A program made the translations under genes and the position numbers. The notes beneath the pieces are model-generated. The model saw only the letters and a list, made by a program, of their open reading frames with translations, searched no databases and was not told the DNA's origin. A stretch of 64,000 bases of DNA from Rhabdochromatium marinum (lineage in GTDB: Bacteria; Pseudomonadota; Gammaproteobacteria; Chromatiales; Chromatiaceae). The stretch spans positions 1 to 64,000 of the forward strand of contig NZ_NRRS01000011.1 of assembly GCF_016583795.1 (NCBI RefSeq), written 5' to 3'. Position 1 is the stretch's first letter. Every line of letters begins with the position of its first letter. Of the stretch, positions 27,813 through 36,765 are shown piece after piece.

Positions 27813-29338
27813 ATCAGTTGATTATTGCGCCGGTTGCGCTGCCGCTCGCCACCGGCGCGCTGCTGTTGATTTTGTGGCGCGCGCCGTTGCGCCTGCAACG
27901 GGCGCTGAGCTTGTTGGCCACCCTGGGACTGCTCGGAATCAGCGCCGCGCTGCTGTGGAGCACCCAGCAGCAGGCAATTCAGGTCTATCTGATCGGTGAC
28001 TGGCCGGCACCCTATGGCATCGCGCTGGTGCTGGATCGCCTGGCGGCGCTGATGCTGGCCCTGACGGCGCTGCTGGCGCTGTTCGCCCTGGCCTATGCCA
28101 TGACCGGCGGTGATCGTGCCGGGCGGCATTTCCATGCGTTGTTTCAGTTTCAGCTGCTGGGTCTCAATATCGCCTTTCTAACTGGCGACTTGTTCAATCT
28201 GTTCGTTGCCTTTGAGATTTTACTGATCGCCTCCTACGGCTTGCTGCTCCACAGCGGCGGGGCCGCACGCACCCGGGCCGCCCTGCACTATGTGGCGCTC
28301 AACCTGGTCGGCTCCCTGCTGTTTCTAATCGGTCTTGGCACGCTCTATGCCGCCACCGGCAGCCTCAATATGGCCGATCTGGCCAGCCGTATCGCGGCCC
28401 TACCAGCGACCGATGCCACCCTGGCCCGGGTTGCTGCCATGCTGCTGCTGACCGTCTTTGGTCTCAAGGCGGCGGTGATTCCGCTGCATCTGTGGCTGCC
28501 CGGCACCTATGCCGCCGCCTCAGCCGCCGTTGCCGCACTGTTCGCCATCATGACCAAGGTCGGCCTCTACGCCATCATCCGCCTGAGCACCCTAGTGTTT
28601 GGCCTGAGTGATCCGCCGATGCTCGACTGGCTCGCGCCCTGGCTACTGATGGCCGGGCTGGCTACATTGGCCATGGGCACCTTTGGCGCCATGGCCACGG
28701 ACGACCTGCGCGAGCTGATCGCTCATCTGGTGGTGGTCTCGGTGGGCACGATGTTGACCGGGATCGCGCTGGCCAGCCCGGCTGGGTTGGGCGCCAGTCT
28801 GTATTACCTGCTGCACAGTACCCTAGTGACAGGCGGGCTCTTTCTGCTCGCCGAGCGTATCGCCGCCGCGCGCGACGGCAGCACCCGCCTCAGCGAGGGC
28901 AAGCGCCCGGCGCCGCAGCATCAGTTGGGCTGGGTGTTTTTCTGCGCTGCCATTGCCGTGGCTGGCATGCCACCGCTGAGCGGTCTAGTCGGGAAGGTGC
29001 TGCTGCTCATGGCCGCGCAAGCGCACCCGGCCTTTCTCGCGGTCTGGATACTGGTGCTGCTGTCGAGCCTGTTGCTGCTGATGAGTCTCTCGCGCGCGGG
29101 TATTTTATTGTTCTGGCGCGGTTCCATGGCCACTCAGATAGCGCCGCGTCCCCTGCCCTGGCTGCTGGCCACTGCCCTGCTGAGCCTGAGTCCGCTGCTG
29201 GTAGTCTTTGGCGGCGCGCTCAGTGACTGGACCCAGGCGACCGCCGCGCAGACCCTGGATGCCCAGGCCTATGTCACAGCGGTGCAGCACAGCGCTCCCG
29301 TTGTCCCCCGCCCCCATCACAGCGGAGATCATCACTGA
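27809..29338 (+). CDS. mrpD: Mrp antiporter subunit D
   Basis: 509 aa. NuoM/N-like antiporter subunit with about 14 membrane helices. Visible are NLFNLFVAFEILLIASYGLL-type helices near residue 130, the channel region LKAAVIPLHLWLPGTYAAA with a Lys and His inside the membrane, and IMTKVGLYAIIRL. The TTG start overlaps the mrpC stop (TTGA); no upstream ATG is available that would avoid a larger overlap. Confidence 0.94.
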   Translation: MNQLIIAPVALPLATGALLLILWRAPLRLQRALSLLATLGLLGISAALLWSTQQQAIQVYLIGDWPAPYGIALVLDRLAALMLALTALLALFALAYAMTGGDRAGRHFHALFQFQLLGLNIAFLTGDLFNLFVAFEILLIASYGLLLHSGGAARTRAALHYVALNLVGSLLFLIGLGTLYAATGSLNMADLASRIAALPATDATLARVAAMLLLTVFGLKAAVIPLHLWLPGTYAAASAAVAALFAIMTKVGLYAIIRLSTLVFGLSDPPMLDWLAPWLLMAGLATLAMGTFGAMATDDLRELIAHLVVVSVGTMLTGIALASPAGLGASLYYLLHSTLVTGGLFLLAERIAAARDGSTRLSEGKRPAPQHQLGWVFFCAAIAVAGMPPLSGLVGKVLLLMAAQAHPAFLAVWILVLLSSLLLLMSLSRAGILLFWRGSMATQIAPRPLPWLLATALLSLSPLLVVFGGALSDWTQATAAQTLDAQAYVTAVQHSAPVVPRPHHSGDHH

Positions 29339-29904
29339 TGCTGCGTCGCCTGCTACGCACTTGGTTCCCGCATCCACTGCTCAGCCTGACGCTGCTGATG
29401 ATCTGGCTGCTGCTCAACAACAGCCTGGGTCTCGGCAATCTGCTGCTGGGCACGGTGTTGGCATTGACGCTGTCACGCCTGACGGCCAATTTTTGGCCCG
29501 AGCGTCCCCACATCCTGAAGCCGCTGAAGCTGCTGCGTTATCTGGTGCAGCTGTTCTTCGATATCCTGATCGCCAATCTGCAAGTGGCCGTGCTTATTCT
29601 GGGGCCACGTAAGCGATTGCGCCCAACCTTTGTCGAACTGCCCCTGGAGCTGACCGATCCCTTCGCCATCACGGTACTGGCCAGCGTCATTTCGCTCACG
29701 CCTGGTACAGTGTCCGCCGATGTGATCCCAGCTGCCGAGGCCACCAGCACCACCGCCAAGGCATCCGGCCAGACGGGTGATCCGCCGGGCAACCCAAGCG
29801 GTGCGATCCTGCTGGTGCATAGCCTGGATGCCAGTGACCCGGCGGCGCTGCTCCAGCAACTGAAACAGCGTTACGAAGCCCCACTGCTGGAGATTTTTCG
29901 ATGA
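29338..29904 (+). CDS. mrpE: Mrp antiporter subunit E
   Basis: 188 aa. Two or three N-terminal membrane helices (to about residue 85), then the conserved block FVELPLELTDPFAITVLASVISLTPGTVSAD typical of MrpE, and a soluble tail. An Ala/Thr-rich insertion (about 133-155) follows that motif and is longer than usual. Overlaps mrpD by one base and mrpF by four. Confidence 0.92.
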   Translation: MLRRLLRTWFPHPLLSLTLLMIWLLLNNSLGLGNLLLGTVLALTLSRLTANFWPERPHILKPLKLLRYLVQLFFDILIANLQVAVLILGPRKRLRPTFVELPLELTDPFAITVLASVISLTPGTVSADVIPAAEATSTTAKASGQTGDPPGNPSGAILLVHSLDASDPAALLQQLKQRYEAPLLEIFR

Positions 29905-30173
29905 TTCTGACCACCACCGTGCAAATTGCCCTGGGGATGATGACCCTGGCACTGCTGCTGAATCTCTGGCGGCTGATGCGCGGCCCCGATACCTCGGATC
30001 GCATCCTGGCGCTGGATACGCTGTACATCAACACCATTGCGCTCATGGTGCTGATTGGCATTTACTTCGACCGTCAGGCCTATTTCGAAATTGCCCTGAT
30101 TCTAGCCATGATGGGCTTCGTCGGCACGGCGGCCCTGTGCAAATATCAACTGCGCGGCGATATTATCGAATGA
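29901..30173 (+). CDS. mrpF: Mrp antiporter subunit F
   Basis: 90 aa, three membrane helices. Shows the MrpF motif RLMRGPDTSDRILALDTLYINTIALMVL-type sequence around residues 24-50, and the C-terminal helix ALILAMMGFVGTAALCKY. Overlaps mrpE and mrpG by four bases each (ATGA). Confidence 0.93.
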   Translation: MILTTTVQIALGMMTLALLLNLWRLMRGPDTSDRILALDTLYINTIALMVLIGIYFDRQAYFEIALILAMMGFVGTAALCKYQLRGDIIE

Positions 30174-30538
30174 TCATCGAGCTCCTGGTTTCCGCCTTTA
30201 TTCTGATTGGCGCCACCTTCGCGCTGATCGGCTCCATTGGCTTGCTGCGCCTGCCGGATTTCTACACTCGCCTGCACGGCCCTACCAAAGCCACCACACT
30301 GGGGATCAGTGGCATGCTCATCGCCTCGGGCCTGTATTTCAGCACCGGCTCACACGACGCCACCAGCCTGCACGAAATTCTCGTCCTGCTGTTTTTGTTT
30401 ATCACCGCTCCGGTCAGTGCCCATCTGCTGGTCAAAGCCGCCCTGCACCGACGCGTCTACTCGGTGGCCAAGCGGCCCCAGGTACTGGCCAGAGGACAAC
30501 GCGCGCAAGCAGCGGTCAAGGAGCGCGAGCACCGCTAA
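30170..30538 (+). CDS. mrpG: Mrp antiporter subunit G
   Basis: 122 aa from the ATG at 30170, which overlaps the mrpF stop. Three membrane helices, with the family block GSIGLLRLPDFYTRLHGPTK and a third helix before AHLLVKAALHRRV. Last gene of the operon. A reading frame open upstream to 30137 is an extension inside mrpF and is not favoured. Confidence 0.93.
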   Translation: MIIELLVSAFILIGATFALIGSIGLLRLPDFYTRLHGPTKATTLGISGMLIASGLYFSTGSHDATSLHEILVLLFLFITAPVSAHLLVKAALHRRVYSVAKRPQVLARGQRAQAAVKEREHR

Positions 30539-30609
30539 CGTCGGCGTATGCAAGAAAGGTCCAGCAGCGAGCCCAAGCCGCAGGGCAAGCAACGCCACGT
30601 TGGCACGCG

Positions 30610-30828
30610 CTAAAAAACTTCCACATCAGGCGCGTAATCGACGTCCTTGAGAATCACCTGAGCGTCAGCAACCCCAGTGTGCCAAGCCTCGGCAAAGACG
30701 CTGCCGGCTTCATAGGGGCAGGTTGGCTCTGGCAGTTGGTCGAAGTGAGCCTCACAAGCAGCTAAGAAACCGTTCTCGTACTCAATGGCGTTAAGTTGTG
30801 AGATCTTGGGTTCTGATTGCTCACTCAT
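30610..30828 (-). CDS. Small hypothetical protein
   Basis: 72 aa, acidic and cytoplasmic by appearance. Family not recognised. The arrangement GFLAACEAHFDQL then CPYEAGSVFAEAWHTGVADA loosely recalls ribosome-modulation-factor-like small proteins (CPY followed by a W-x-x-G turn), but it is acidic where RMF is basic, so I do not assign it. Convergent with mrpG. Confidence 0.55.
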   Translation of the reverse strand: MSEQSEPKISQLNAIEYENGFLAACEAHFDQLPEPTCPYEAGSVFAEAWHTGVADAQVILKDVDYAPDVEVF

Positions 30829-31160
30829 GTCGCTAGCTCATGGGCTTCTTGTTCAGACAGCTTGTTCAACCATAAGGTCTACTGTCTGGTGGTTCCGTGG
30901 CGCCGAGAGGGTATGTCTTATGGATGGGAGTCTATGATACCGGGATTTGCACTCGGGTTTCGTCAACTAAGTCAAATAATAAAAAAGTCCCGGGGCATTT
31001 GCCCCGCCAGCAGGGGCGATTGATACGCGCCCGCCCTGGCGATCCGGACTCGCCGCTTACCATGTCGGCTGTTAATCTTAATCGGGCAACCCCACGGCGG
31101 ACGCAGGGCAGGCACCCGGCTCCGCCTGGCCCATAAAGCGTACAACAGTCGAGACGTACC
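30829..31160. other. Gene-free stretch upstream of grxC
   Basis: No convincing coding sequence on either strand. It contains a minus-strand terminator-like hairpin (30976-31006) and a G/C-rich block (about 31085-31140) before the grxC start. The terminator points away from grxC and has no annotated gene behind it, so a small transcript on the minus strand from about 31150 to 30976 is possible. Confidence 0.5.
30976..31006 (-). terminator. Rho-independent terminator, minus strand
   Basis: On the minus strand CGGGGC-AAAT-GCCCCG (31006-30991) is a perfect six-base-pair stem with a four-base loop, followed by GGAC and then TTTTTTATTATT. Stem and T-run have the form of an intrinsic terminator. 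No protein gene ends just before it on that strand. Confidence 0.6.
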
Positions 31161-31427
31161 ATGATCAAAATCGAAATGTATGGCACGGCGGCCTGCCCTT
31201 ATTGTGTTCGGGCGCGCCGACTCCTGGACAAAAAAGGCGCGGACTATACCGACATCCGCATTGATAAAGACCCCTCGCGTGAAGCCGAGATGATTCAGCG
31301 CAGCGGGCGCTTCACAGTTCCACAAATTTTCATCGGCGAGCGCCATATCGGCGGTTATGATGACATGGCCGAGCTGGATATGGACGAGGCGCTCGATCCG
31401 CTGCTGCGCGGGGAAGACCTGGCATGA
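31161..31427 (+). CDS. grxC: Glutaredoxin 3
   Basis: 88 aa. GSH-dependent disulfide reductase with the active site CPYC (residues 12-15), the cis-proline motif FTVPQIFIGE and GGYDDM for glutathione binding. Complete. Its stop overlaps the hslR start by four bases. Confidence 0.95.
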   Translation: MIKIEMYGTAACPYCVRARRLLDKKGADYTDIRIDKDPSREAEMIQRSGRFTVPQIFIGERHIGGYDDMAELDMDEALDPLLRGEDLA

Positions 31428-31840
31428 GCGGCGCTCCGATTCCGGCTGAAAGCAGCCAACGGCTGGATAAATGGCTGTGGGCGGCACGGTTTTTCAAAAC
31501 CCGGCAGCTAGCCGTGGAGGCCGTCAATGGCGGCAAGGTGCAGGTTGACGGTCAGCGCTGCAAACCCAGTCGCACGCTGCGCCCTGGTGTTCGCGTTCAC
31601 ATTCAGAAGGGCGAAATGGCCTGGGAGATCGAAGTCCGTGCGCTGTCCAAACAGCGCCGCCCAGCCAGCGAGGCCGTGTTGCTGTACGAAGAGGACGAAC
31701 ACAGTCGCCTGCAACGTCAGGAGCGTGCACGGAAAGCACGCGAAGACGCGCCGCTGCGCATGCGCGGACGACCGACCAAGCGCGACCGGCGTCAGATCAT
31801 CGCCTTTCGCTCCCAGGATTCGGATCAAGCCGATCACTAA
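31424..31840 (+). CDS. hslR: Hsp15-like S4-domain RNA-binding protein
   Basis: 138 aa. S4 domain at about residues 8-70 (RLDKWLWAARFFKTRQLA, then GGKVQVDGQRCKPSRTL), followed by a basic tail. In E. coli, Hsp15 binds stalled 50S subunits that carry nascent chains. Four-base overlap with grxC. Confidence 0.93.
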   Translation: MSGAPIPAESSQRLDKWLWAARFFKTRQLAVEAVNGGKVQVDGQRCKPSRTLRPGVRVHIQKGEMAWEIEVRALSKQRRPASEAVLLYEEDEHSRLQRQERARKAREDAPLRMRGRPTKRDRRQIIAFRSQDSDQADH

Positions 31841-31856
31841 CGGCAGGCATTTTTTC

Positions 31857-32336
31857 ATGGACACCCAGGCACTGCGTGAAACCTACGATGAAATCAATCA
31901 ATGCGGCTGCCCCTATGAAAAGGCGATACTGACCGGCCAATGCGAGTGCTCACGCGCCAGCCGGTTCTGCCTGGCCGAGCGCGAAGGCGTGCGCTGCACT
32001 GCCGACCAAGCCCGAACCCGTTGCCTGGCGCTGCTCGATATCCTGCGCGGTCAGGCGCGTTTTGCGCTCAAGACGCTCGATCAAAACCGCGCGCTGGCTC
32101 ATAACAAAGCCTTGCGGGTGCAGGTCGGCGGTCTGCAGGGACTGCACAAGGCCCTCTGGCCGGAGCGCAAGCTGCCAACGGCCATCGGCGACATTGATGC
32201 CCTCATTGAGCAGGCCATTGCCGAGTTCGGTCGCCTTGACGCCCTGCCCTTCGGCCAAATTGTGCAGCAAATGGCCGCCTATCCCGGCCTACGCCGGCGG
32301 CGTTCACGCTCGCGATCCCCCTATGGCCCACTTTAA
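31857..32336 (+). CDS. Cysteine-rich hypothetical protein
   Basis: 159 aa from the ATG at 31857. The N-terminal third holds a dense cysteine pattern: CGCPYEK, QCECSRASRFC and GVRC, six cysteines within about 35 residues, spaced as in metal or Fe-S sites. The rest is helical and ends in an Arg/Ser-rich tail (RRRRSRSRS). No family recognised. Located 16 bases after hslR and just before a CoA-binding protein, so it is probably in the same operon. Confidence 0.75.
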   Translation: MDTQALRETYDEINQCGCPYEKAILTGQCECSRASRFCLAEREGVRCTADQARTRCLALLDILRGQARFALKTLDQNRALAHNKALRVQVGGLQGLHKALWPERKLPTAIGDIDALIEQAIAEFGRLDALPFGQIVQQMAAYPGLRRRRSRSRSPYGPL

Positions 32337-32352
32337 ATTCAGAGACTTCAGC

Positions 32353-32790
32353 ATGGCTTCCAATTACGAAACCTTTTTTGACTGCAACCGCTACGCGGTT
32401 ATTGGCCACTCATCGGCCAAACCCTTTCCCCTGCTCAGCTACCGGGGCCTGAAAAAGCTCGGCAAGCAGGTAGTGGCCATTGATCCCAGCGCCCAGCACA
32501 TTGATGGCGATCCCGCCTACTCGGATCTCAGCGCCCTGCCCGAGTCAGTCGATGCCGTGATCATTGAGGCCCCCAAAACTGACACCAAAGACTGGATCGC
32601 TCGCGCAGCTGAGGCCGGCATCAAGCACGTCTGGATTCACATGGGCCATGACACACCGGAGGCTTGCGCCCTCGCTGAACAGCACGGCATGAATGTGCGC
32701 ACCGGCACCTGTGCGGTGATGTACCTCAAGCCCGGCCTGTCCTACCACAGCATCCATCAAATGATCATGAAGGCACTGGGCAAGTATTAG
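32353..32790 (+). CDS. CoA-binding domain protein (YccU-like)
   Basis: 145 aa. Single CoA-binding Rossmann domain (PF13380 type): RYAVIGHSSAK, GKQVVAIDPSA, VDAVIIEAPK, GIKHVWIHMGHDT and GTCAVMYLK. Function of stand-alone members is unknown. The ATG at 32353 is chosen; one at 32323 would overlap the preceding gene by 14 bases. Confidence 0.85.
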   Translation: MASNYETFFDCNRYAVIGHSSAKPFPLLSYRGLKKLGKQVVAIDPSAQHIDGDPAYSDLSALPESVDAVIIEAPKTDTKDWIARAAEAGIKHVWIHMGHDTPEACALAEQHGMNVRTGTCAVMYLKPGLSYHSIHQMIMKALGKY

Positions 32791-32820
32791 GCGCTGGCGC
32801 ACGAGCCATCAAAGCACCAA

Positions 32821-33651
32821 TCAGGGTTGCGCTGGCGCGGGGGGCGGAGGTCCGGCCGGCCCAGGCAGCAAGGCAGGATTCTCTGCACCTGGAGCTGCAT
32901 CCGGCTGAGCGGGGGGTGCCTGGTCAGGCGGTGGCTCAGCCGGCTGAGCATTGCCGTCAGCTCCGGCGTCGGGCTCCACTGGGGGCGTGGCCCCCGGATC
33001 GGCGCCGGGCTCAGGCTCAGCCACAGGTGCATCAGGGGCTGGCTCTTCGGGTTCCGGTTCAGGCTCAGGCGGTGTGTCATCCCGCACCAGGCGCAGATGC
33101 ACCACGTTGCGCTGATTGGCACTGAAATCATCCCCAAAGGCAAAGCTGATTTGCCCGGCGCGCTTGGTATTCTCCGCCTCGGGTGAGTCGAACCAGAACC
33201 AGCCTGAGGGCGTATTGGGAAAGGCCATCAGATTGGAGGCCGGAAACTCGCAACCGGGCTGAATCAAACCGTTGAGTTCATCGTAAGTGGGAATCCGCCA
33301 GTTATTGTGACCGGCAAAGGTGCTCTTCTGAGCAATGTCCAGCGCCTGCTCCCAGGTAAGATAATCCAGACGCCCCTCTTGGCAACGCTCGCCGCGCAGG
33401 CCCTCAGCACAGCGCTTCCACATCAACTCGTTGTCCTGATCGCTGATGGTGCCATCATCATGCAGTATCCAGCGTTGTTCATCGAGTTCCGAGTCAGGCT
33501 CACGACCGCAGTCAGGGGGAGGACGCTGATAAACCACCTGAGCCGACACCACAGCCGGCCCTTGCAGCAAGGCTGTCAACCACAGCATCAGGACCGCCCG
33601 CCAGCCCCACAGTGACCAGACTCGCCGGCGGCCAGGATTCAGATCGCGCAT
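32821..33651 (-). CDS. DUF1566-type exported protein with Pro/Glu-rich tail
   Basis: 276 aa from the ATG at 33651, which has GGAGG at 33660-33664. A signal peptide (helix ending VVSAQ) is followed by a DUF1566/Lcl-type domain: DNELMWKRCAEG, LTWEQALDIA, NNWRIPTYDELNGL, FWFDSPEA and VHLRLVRDD. The last 85 residues are a Pro-, Glu- and Ala-rich low-complexity tail. Function unknown. It follows dsrS by 31 bases on the same strand and could be read through from the dsr operon. Confidence 0.8.
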   Translation of the reverse strand: MRDLNPGRRRVWSLWGWRAVLMLWLTALLQGPAVVSAQVVYQRPPPDCGREPDSELDEQRWILHDDGTISDQDNELMWKRCAEGLRGERCQEGRLDYLTWEQALDIAQKSTFAGHNNWRIPTYDELNGLIQPGCEFPASNLMAFPNTPSGWFWFDSPEAENTKRAGQISFAFGDDFSANQRNVVHLRLVRDDTPPEPEPEPEEPAPDAPVAEPEPGADPGATPPVEPDAGADGNAQPAEPPPDQAPPAQPDAAPGAENPALLPGPAGPPPPAPAQP

Positions 33652-33682
33652 CGGGCAAGCCTCCTTCAACAGATGACGACCG

Positions 33683-34801
33683 CTAGGCACGCAGATCGGC
33701 AATGGCAGCCTGGAGTGGCTCCATCACCGGAGCCAGTTTGCGCCGCATCAGGGTGCCAAGGGTAGTTGGATCCGGCAACAGGGGACGCAAAGTGGCGTAG
33801 CTCACCCCCGACAACAAACGCAGCGCAACCAGTTCTGCATGTAACTGAGGCCGCTGCTCCAGCGCATTGGCCAGTGCGCCGTGCTGTGACGCCGCCTGGG
33901 CAAACTGCTCAGCCTCGGCCTGGAGTTCGGTGATCGTCAGACCCGGATCACCCTCAGGCCGCAGCGACGCAAAGTACGCGTGCATAACATCGAGCGTAGC
34001 CATCAGCACCTCTTGATTGGGCGCTTTCGCCAACACCCGCGATAGGGTGTCGAGAAACCGTTGCCCAACCCCACTGCTGCAGCGCAACAACAGGCTGGCG
34101 CTTGGCTCACCCGCCTGCACGGCTAGAGCCAGTAGCTGCTGAAGTTCATCCGCCATAGCGCGAGGGGCCAGCGGCTCGGGCAGATCATCCGGCCGGGCAC
34201 GTAAAAAGCCCACCAAACAGGCCGGCTTGCGAGCCGACTTATGCCACAGATCCAAGCGTTGCTCGGCGCTGATCAGGCCTGGTTGCAGCACACGCTGCAC
34301 GCTGTCCATGATGGGGTCGCTGTCGGTCTCGAACGGCAGAAAGTCTATCAGGTACTCCGCCAGTTCGGTCCCGAACGGACTGGCCACAATGCTGTCATGC
34401 GCCAGCATGTGTCGGGCATTGTCGGCGTCTTCCATGGCCCACCAGGCACGCCGGGCGAGCTCTTCGGTCAGCCCCGGCGAACAGACGGCAGCCACAACAG
34501 CCTCCGGCTCGCCGAGCATCAGCAGTGGCTCAAGGCTTTGCTCACGCATCTGGCCCATGCGCGTCCAGCGCCGCAGATAGATGGGATAGCCACCGGGTGA
34601 GCCCAGAATATGCCCGGAGATCAGCTCCCGCACCGCGCGCAGATAGGACTCCGGGCGCCCACTAGGGTGCAGGGGGACGCTGAATTCACCCTGCTCGGCG
34701 AGGCCGTGCACCATGAATTTAGCTTCATCAATACGAATGGCCTGCGGCTTGTTCGCCAGCAGGACGTTCAAGCGCAGACTGTCTTCGCTCGACAATTCCA
34801 T
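33683..34801 (-). CDS. dsrS: DsrS
   Basis: 372 aa, soluble. Assigned as DsrS by its position as the last gene of dsrABEFHCMKLJOPNRS and its length. No catalytic motif is recognised. The protein is mostly helical; in Allochromatium vinosum it is reported as cytoplasmic and not essential for sulfur oxidation. Starts 52 bases after dsrR. Confidence 0.85.
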   Translation of the reverse strand: MELSSEDSLRLNVLLANKPQAIRIDEAKFMVHGLAEQGEFSVPLHPSGRPESYLRAVRELISGHILGSPGGYPIYLRRWTRMGQMREQSLEPLLMLGEPEAVVAAVCSPGLTEELARRAWWAMEDADNARHMLAHDSIVASPFGTELAEYLIDFLPFETDSDPIMDSVQRVLQPGLISAEQRLDLWHKSARKPACLVGFLRARPDDLPEPLAPRAMADELQQLLALAVQAGEPSASLLLRCSSGVGQRFLDTLSRVLAKAPNQEVLMATLDVMHAYFASLRPEGDPGLTITELQAEAEQFAQAASQHGALANALEQRPQLHAELVALRLLSGVSYATLRPLLPDPTTLGTLMRRKLAPVMEPLQAAIADLRA

Positions 34802-34853
34802 AAGGCGCTTTTGACTGTCCGATGGCGGGCGTCAGACCCGAGTCAGGCCCGAC

Positions 34854-35168
34854 TCAGGCATCGGTCGGCGGGCAATAGGTTGGATCCTTGGGATTAAGGA
34901 AAATGAAATGCTGCTTGCCGTCGTCTAGTGTGACGAAGTCCATCACTGTGCTATCAAGCAGCGGCACGAACTCGGGCGCCATCACAATATCAACGCCCTC
35001 GCAGGTGAAGCGGATATCATCCTCGCCTAACTCGTCGAAGCCCATGCGATAGTCAATGGAACCGTCGGGATTCTGCGAGGCTGCCAAGCGCAGCGACAAC
35101 CCCTCGGTTCCCCCAGCTTGTGCGGCTTTAACGACCTGCTCGGCCGCCGATGGAGTCACTTTGAACAT
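34854..35168 (-). CDS. dsrR: DsrR, IscA-fold protein
   Basis: 104 aa from the ATG at 35168. A-type scaffold fold (MFKVTPSAAEQVVKAA, MGFDELGEDDIRF, VMAPEFVPLLDS). It lacks the first of the three cysteines IscA uses for cluster assembly and retains one in the C-terminal TYCPP. In A. vinosum DsrR is thought to act after transcription on dsr expression and not as an Fe-S scaffold. A reading frame to 35252 exists but the family starts at MFKVTP. Confidence 0.92.
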   Translation of the reverse strand: MFKVTPSAAEQVVKAAQAGGTEGLSLRLAASQNPDGSIDYRMGFDELGEDDIRFTCEGVDIVMAPEFVPLLDSTVMDFVTLDDGKQHFIFLNPKDPTYCPPTDA

Positions 35169-35270
35169 AAGCCGATCCTTACTCGTCAGTCGCAAATGCG
35201 TTGCGGTCAATTTCCCAAAGTTGTTCGTACCAGGGCCATTTTCAAGCGTCATCCAGCCTGTTCATTGCGC

Positions 35271-36686
35271 TCAGGCACCCAGCGAGGCTTGAATCCCAGC
35301 CACAAAACGCTCCGGCCAACCATTCCCCCCCACACCGCGCAAGTGCGTATAGCTCGCCAGCAGGCGGTTGAACACAATACCATCGTGCTGGCCATCCACC
35401 CCGGTGCCACGCAGTACCTGATAGGCATAGGTCCAGTTCGGATCAGGGTTGACCACGGCAGAGTGATGGAACTCATGGGCGTGAATCTCATCACTACCCG
35501 CCCGGCCCGGCCAGGGACTGGCCCCGGTCTCGCGCAAGCGCACATAACCACGCCCCTGGGGCTTGGCGTGCATAGCCACATCGGCATTCAAAACCCCACA
35601 CATGGCCGCAGAACGCCCGTTCCAGTGCAGGTGCCGACACAGGTACATCAGACCACCGCATTCAGCATAAACCGGCTTGCCGGCTGCAATAAAGTCGGCC
35701 ACGGCCGCGCGCAGGCGTTGGTTGGCTGCAAGCGCCTCCATGTGAAATTCCGGGAAACCACCGCCAATCAGCAGCGCATCCACCTGAGGCAGCTCAGGTG
35801 ACTGGAGGGGGCTGAAACTGATCAGGTCAGCTCCAGCGCACTCCAGCGCCGCCAGATCGTCAGGATAATAGAACCCAAAGGCGGCATCGCGCGCAATCCC
35901 GATGCGCAGCCGCGAGGCCGTCGGCGCTACGGATGCCTGGTGTGGATGCCGATGCTGAGGCTCCGCTGCCATGGGCGGGCCACTGGCCGCCAGTGCCAGC
36001 AACCGCTCACAATCCACATGCTCGGCAACCCGGACGCGGATTTGCTCGACCTTGTGTTCAGCTGCCTGGGCTTCATTGCTCGGCACCAAGCCCAGATGCC
36101 GCTCGTCAATATCCAGTTCCGCCAGCCGGGGCAGCATTCCCAGCACCGGCAGATCGGTGTAATGCTCGACTACCCGCAGCAGATTTGCCCCGTGCCGACC
36201 ACCGCCAATTCGGTTAAGAATGACGCCGGCAATGCTCAGCTCGGGATCAAAGGCCTGAAAGCCCAGCAACAACGGAGCAATGCCGCGTCCCAGACCCTTG
36301 CAATCGACCACCAGCACCAAAGGCACACCCAGCTGCTTCACCAGTTCGGCATTGCTGCCGGCACCATGCAGGTCAATGCTGTCATAGAGCCCAACATTGC
36401 CCTCAATCAGGCGCAGATCCACCCGCTGCCCAGCCGGCTCTAAGCCCGCGCGCTCAAAGTAAGCGCGGATCACCTCGGGCGACATGGTATGGAAATCGAG
36501 ATTGAAACAGGTTCCCCCCGCCGCCAGCCCGAGCCACATCGGGTCGATGTAGTCGGGGCCTTTTTTGAAGGGGGCCACGCTTAGACCGCGACGCCGCAGC
36601 TCTGCGATCACTCCGATGCTGAGCGTGGTTTTACCGGAGGACTTGTGCGCGGCGGAAAAATACAGGCTGGACATTGAGGATGACAT
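35271..36686 (-). CDS. dsrN: DsrN, sirohaem amide synthase
   Basis: 471 aa from the ATG at 36686 (a second ATG is at 36674). Homologous to cobyrinate a,c-diamide synthase CbiA. It makes sirohaem amide, the cofactor of DsrAB. An N-terminal ATP-binding loop (SAAHKSSGKTTLS) and a C-terminal glutamine amidotransferase domain with the nucleophilic Cys in YAECGGLMYLC are present. An upstream start at 36797 would overlap dsrP and is not favoured. Confidence 0.94.
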   Translation of the reverse strand: MSSSMSSLYFSAAHKSSGKTTLSIGVIAELRRRGLSVAPFKKGPDYIDPMWLGLAAGGTCFNLDFHTMSPEVIRAYFERAGLEPAGQRVDLRLIEGNVGLYDSIDLHGAGSNAELVKQLGVPLVLVVDCKGLGRGIAPLLLGFQAFDPELSIAGVILNRIGGGRHGANLLRVVEHYTDLPVLGMLPRLAELDIDERHLGLVPSNEAQAAEHKVEQIRVRVAEHVDCERLLALAASGPPMAAEPQHRHPHQASVAPTASRLRIGIARDAAFGFYYPDDLAALECAGADLISFSPLQSPELPQVDALLIGGGFPEFHMEALAANQRLRAAVADFIAAGKPVYAECGGLMYLCRHLHWNGRSAAMCGVLNADVAMHAKPQGRGYVRLRETGASPWPGRAGSDEIHAHEFHHSAVVNPDPNWTYAYQVLRGTGVDGQHDGIVFNRLLASYTHLRGVGGNGWPERFVAGIQASLGA

Positions 36687-36765
36687 CGCGGCATCGCTGG
36701 CTTTAAGCGGCGCCGCGTCCTGTCTTAAAGTGTCGCGCTCCTGTATGACCGGATGCCTGATCAGA

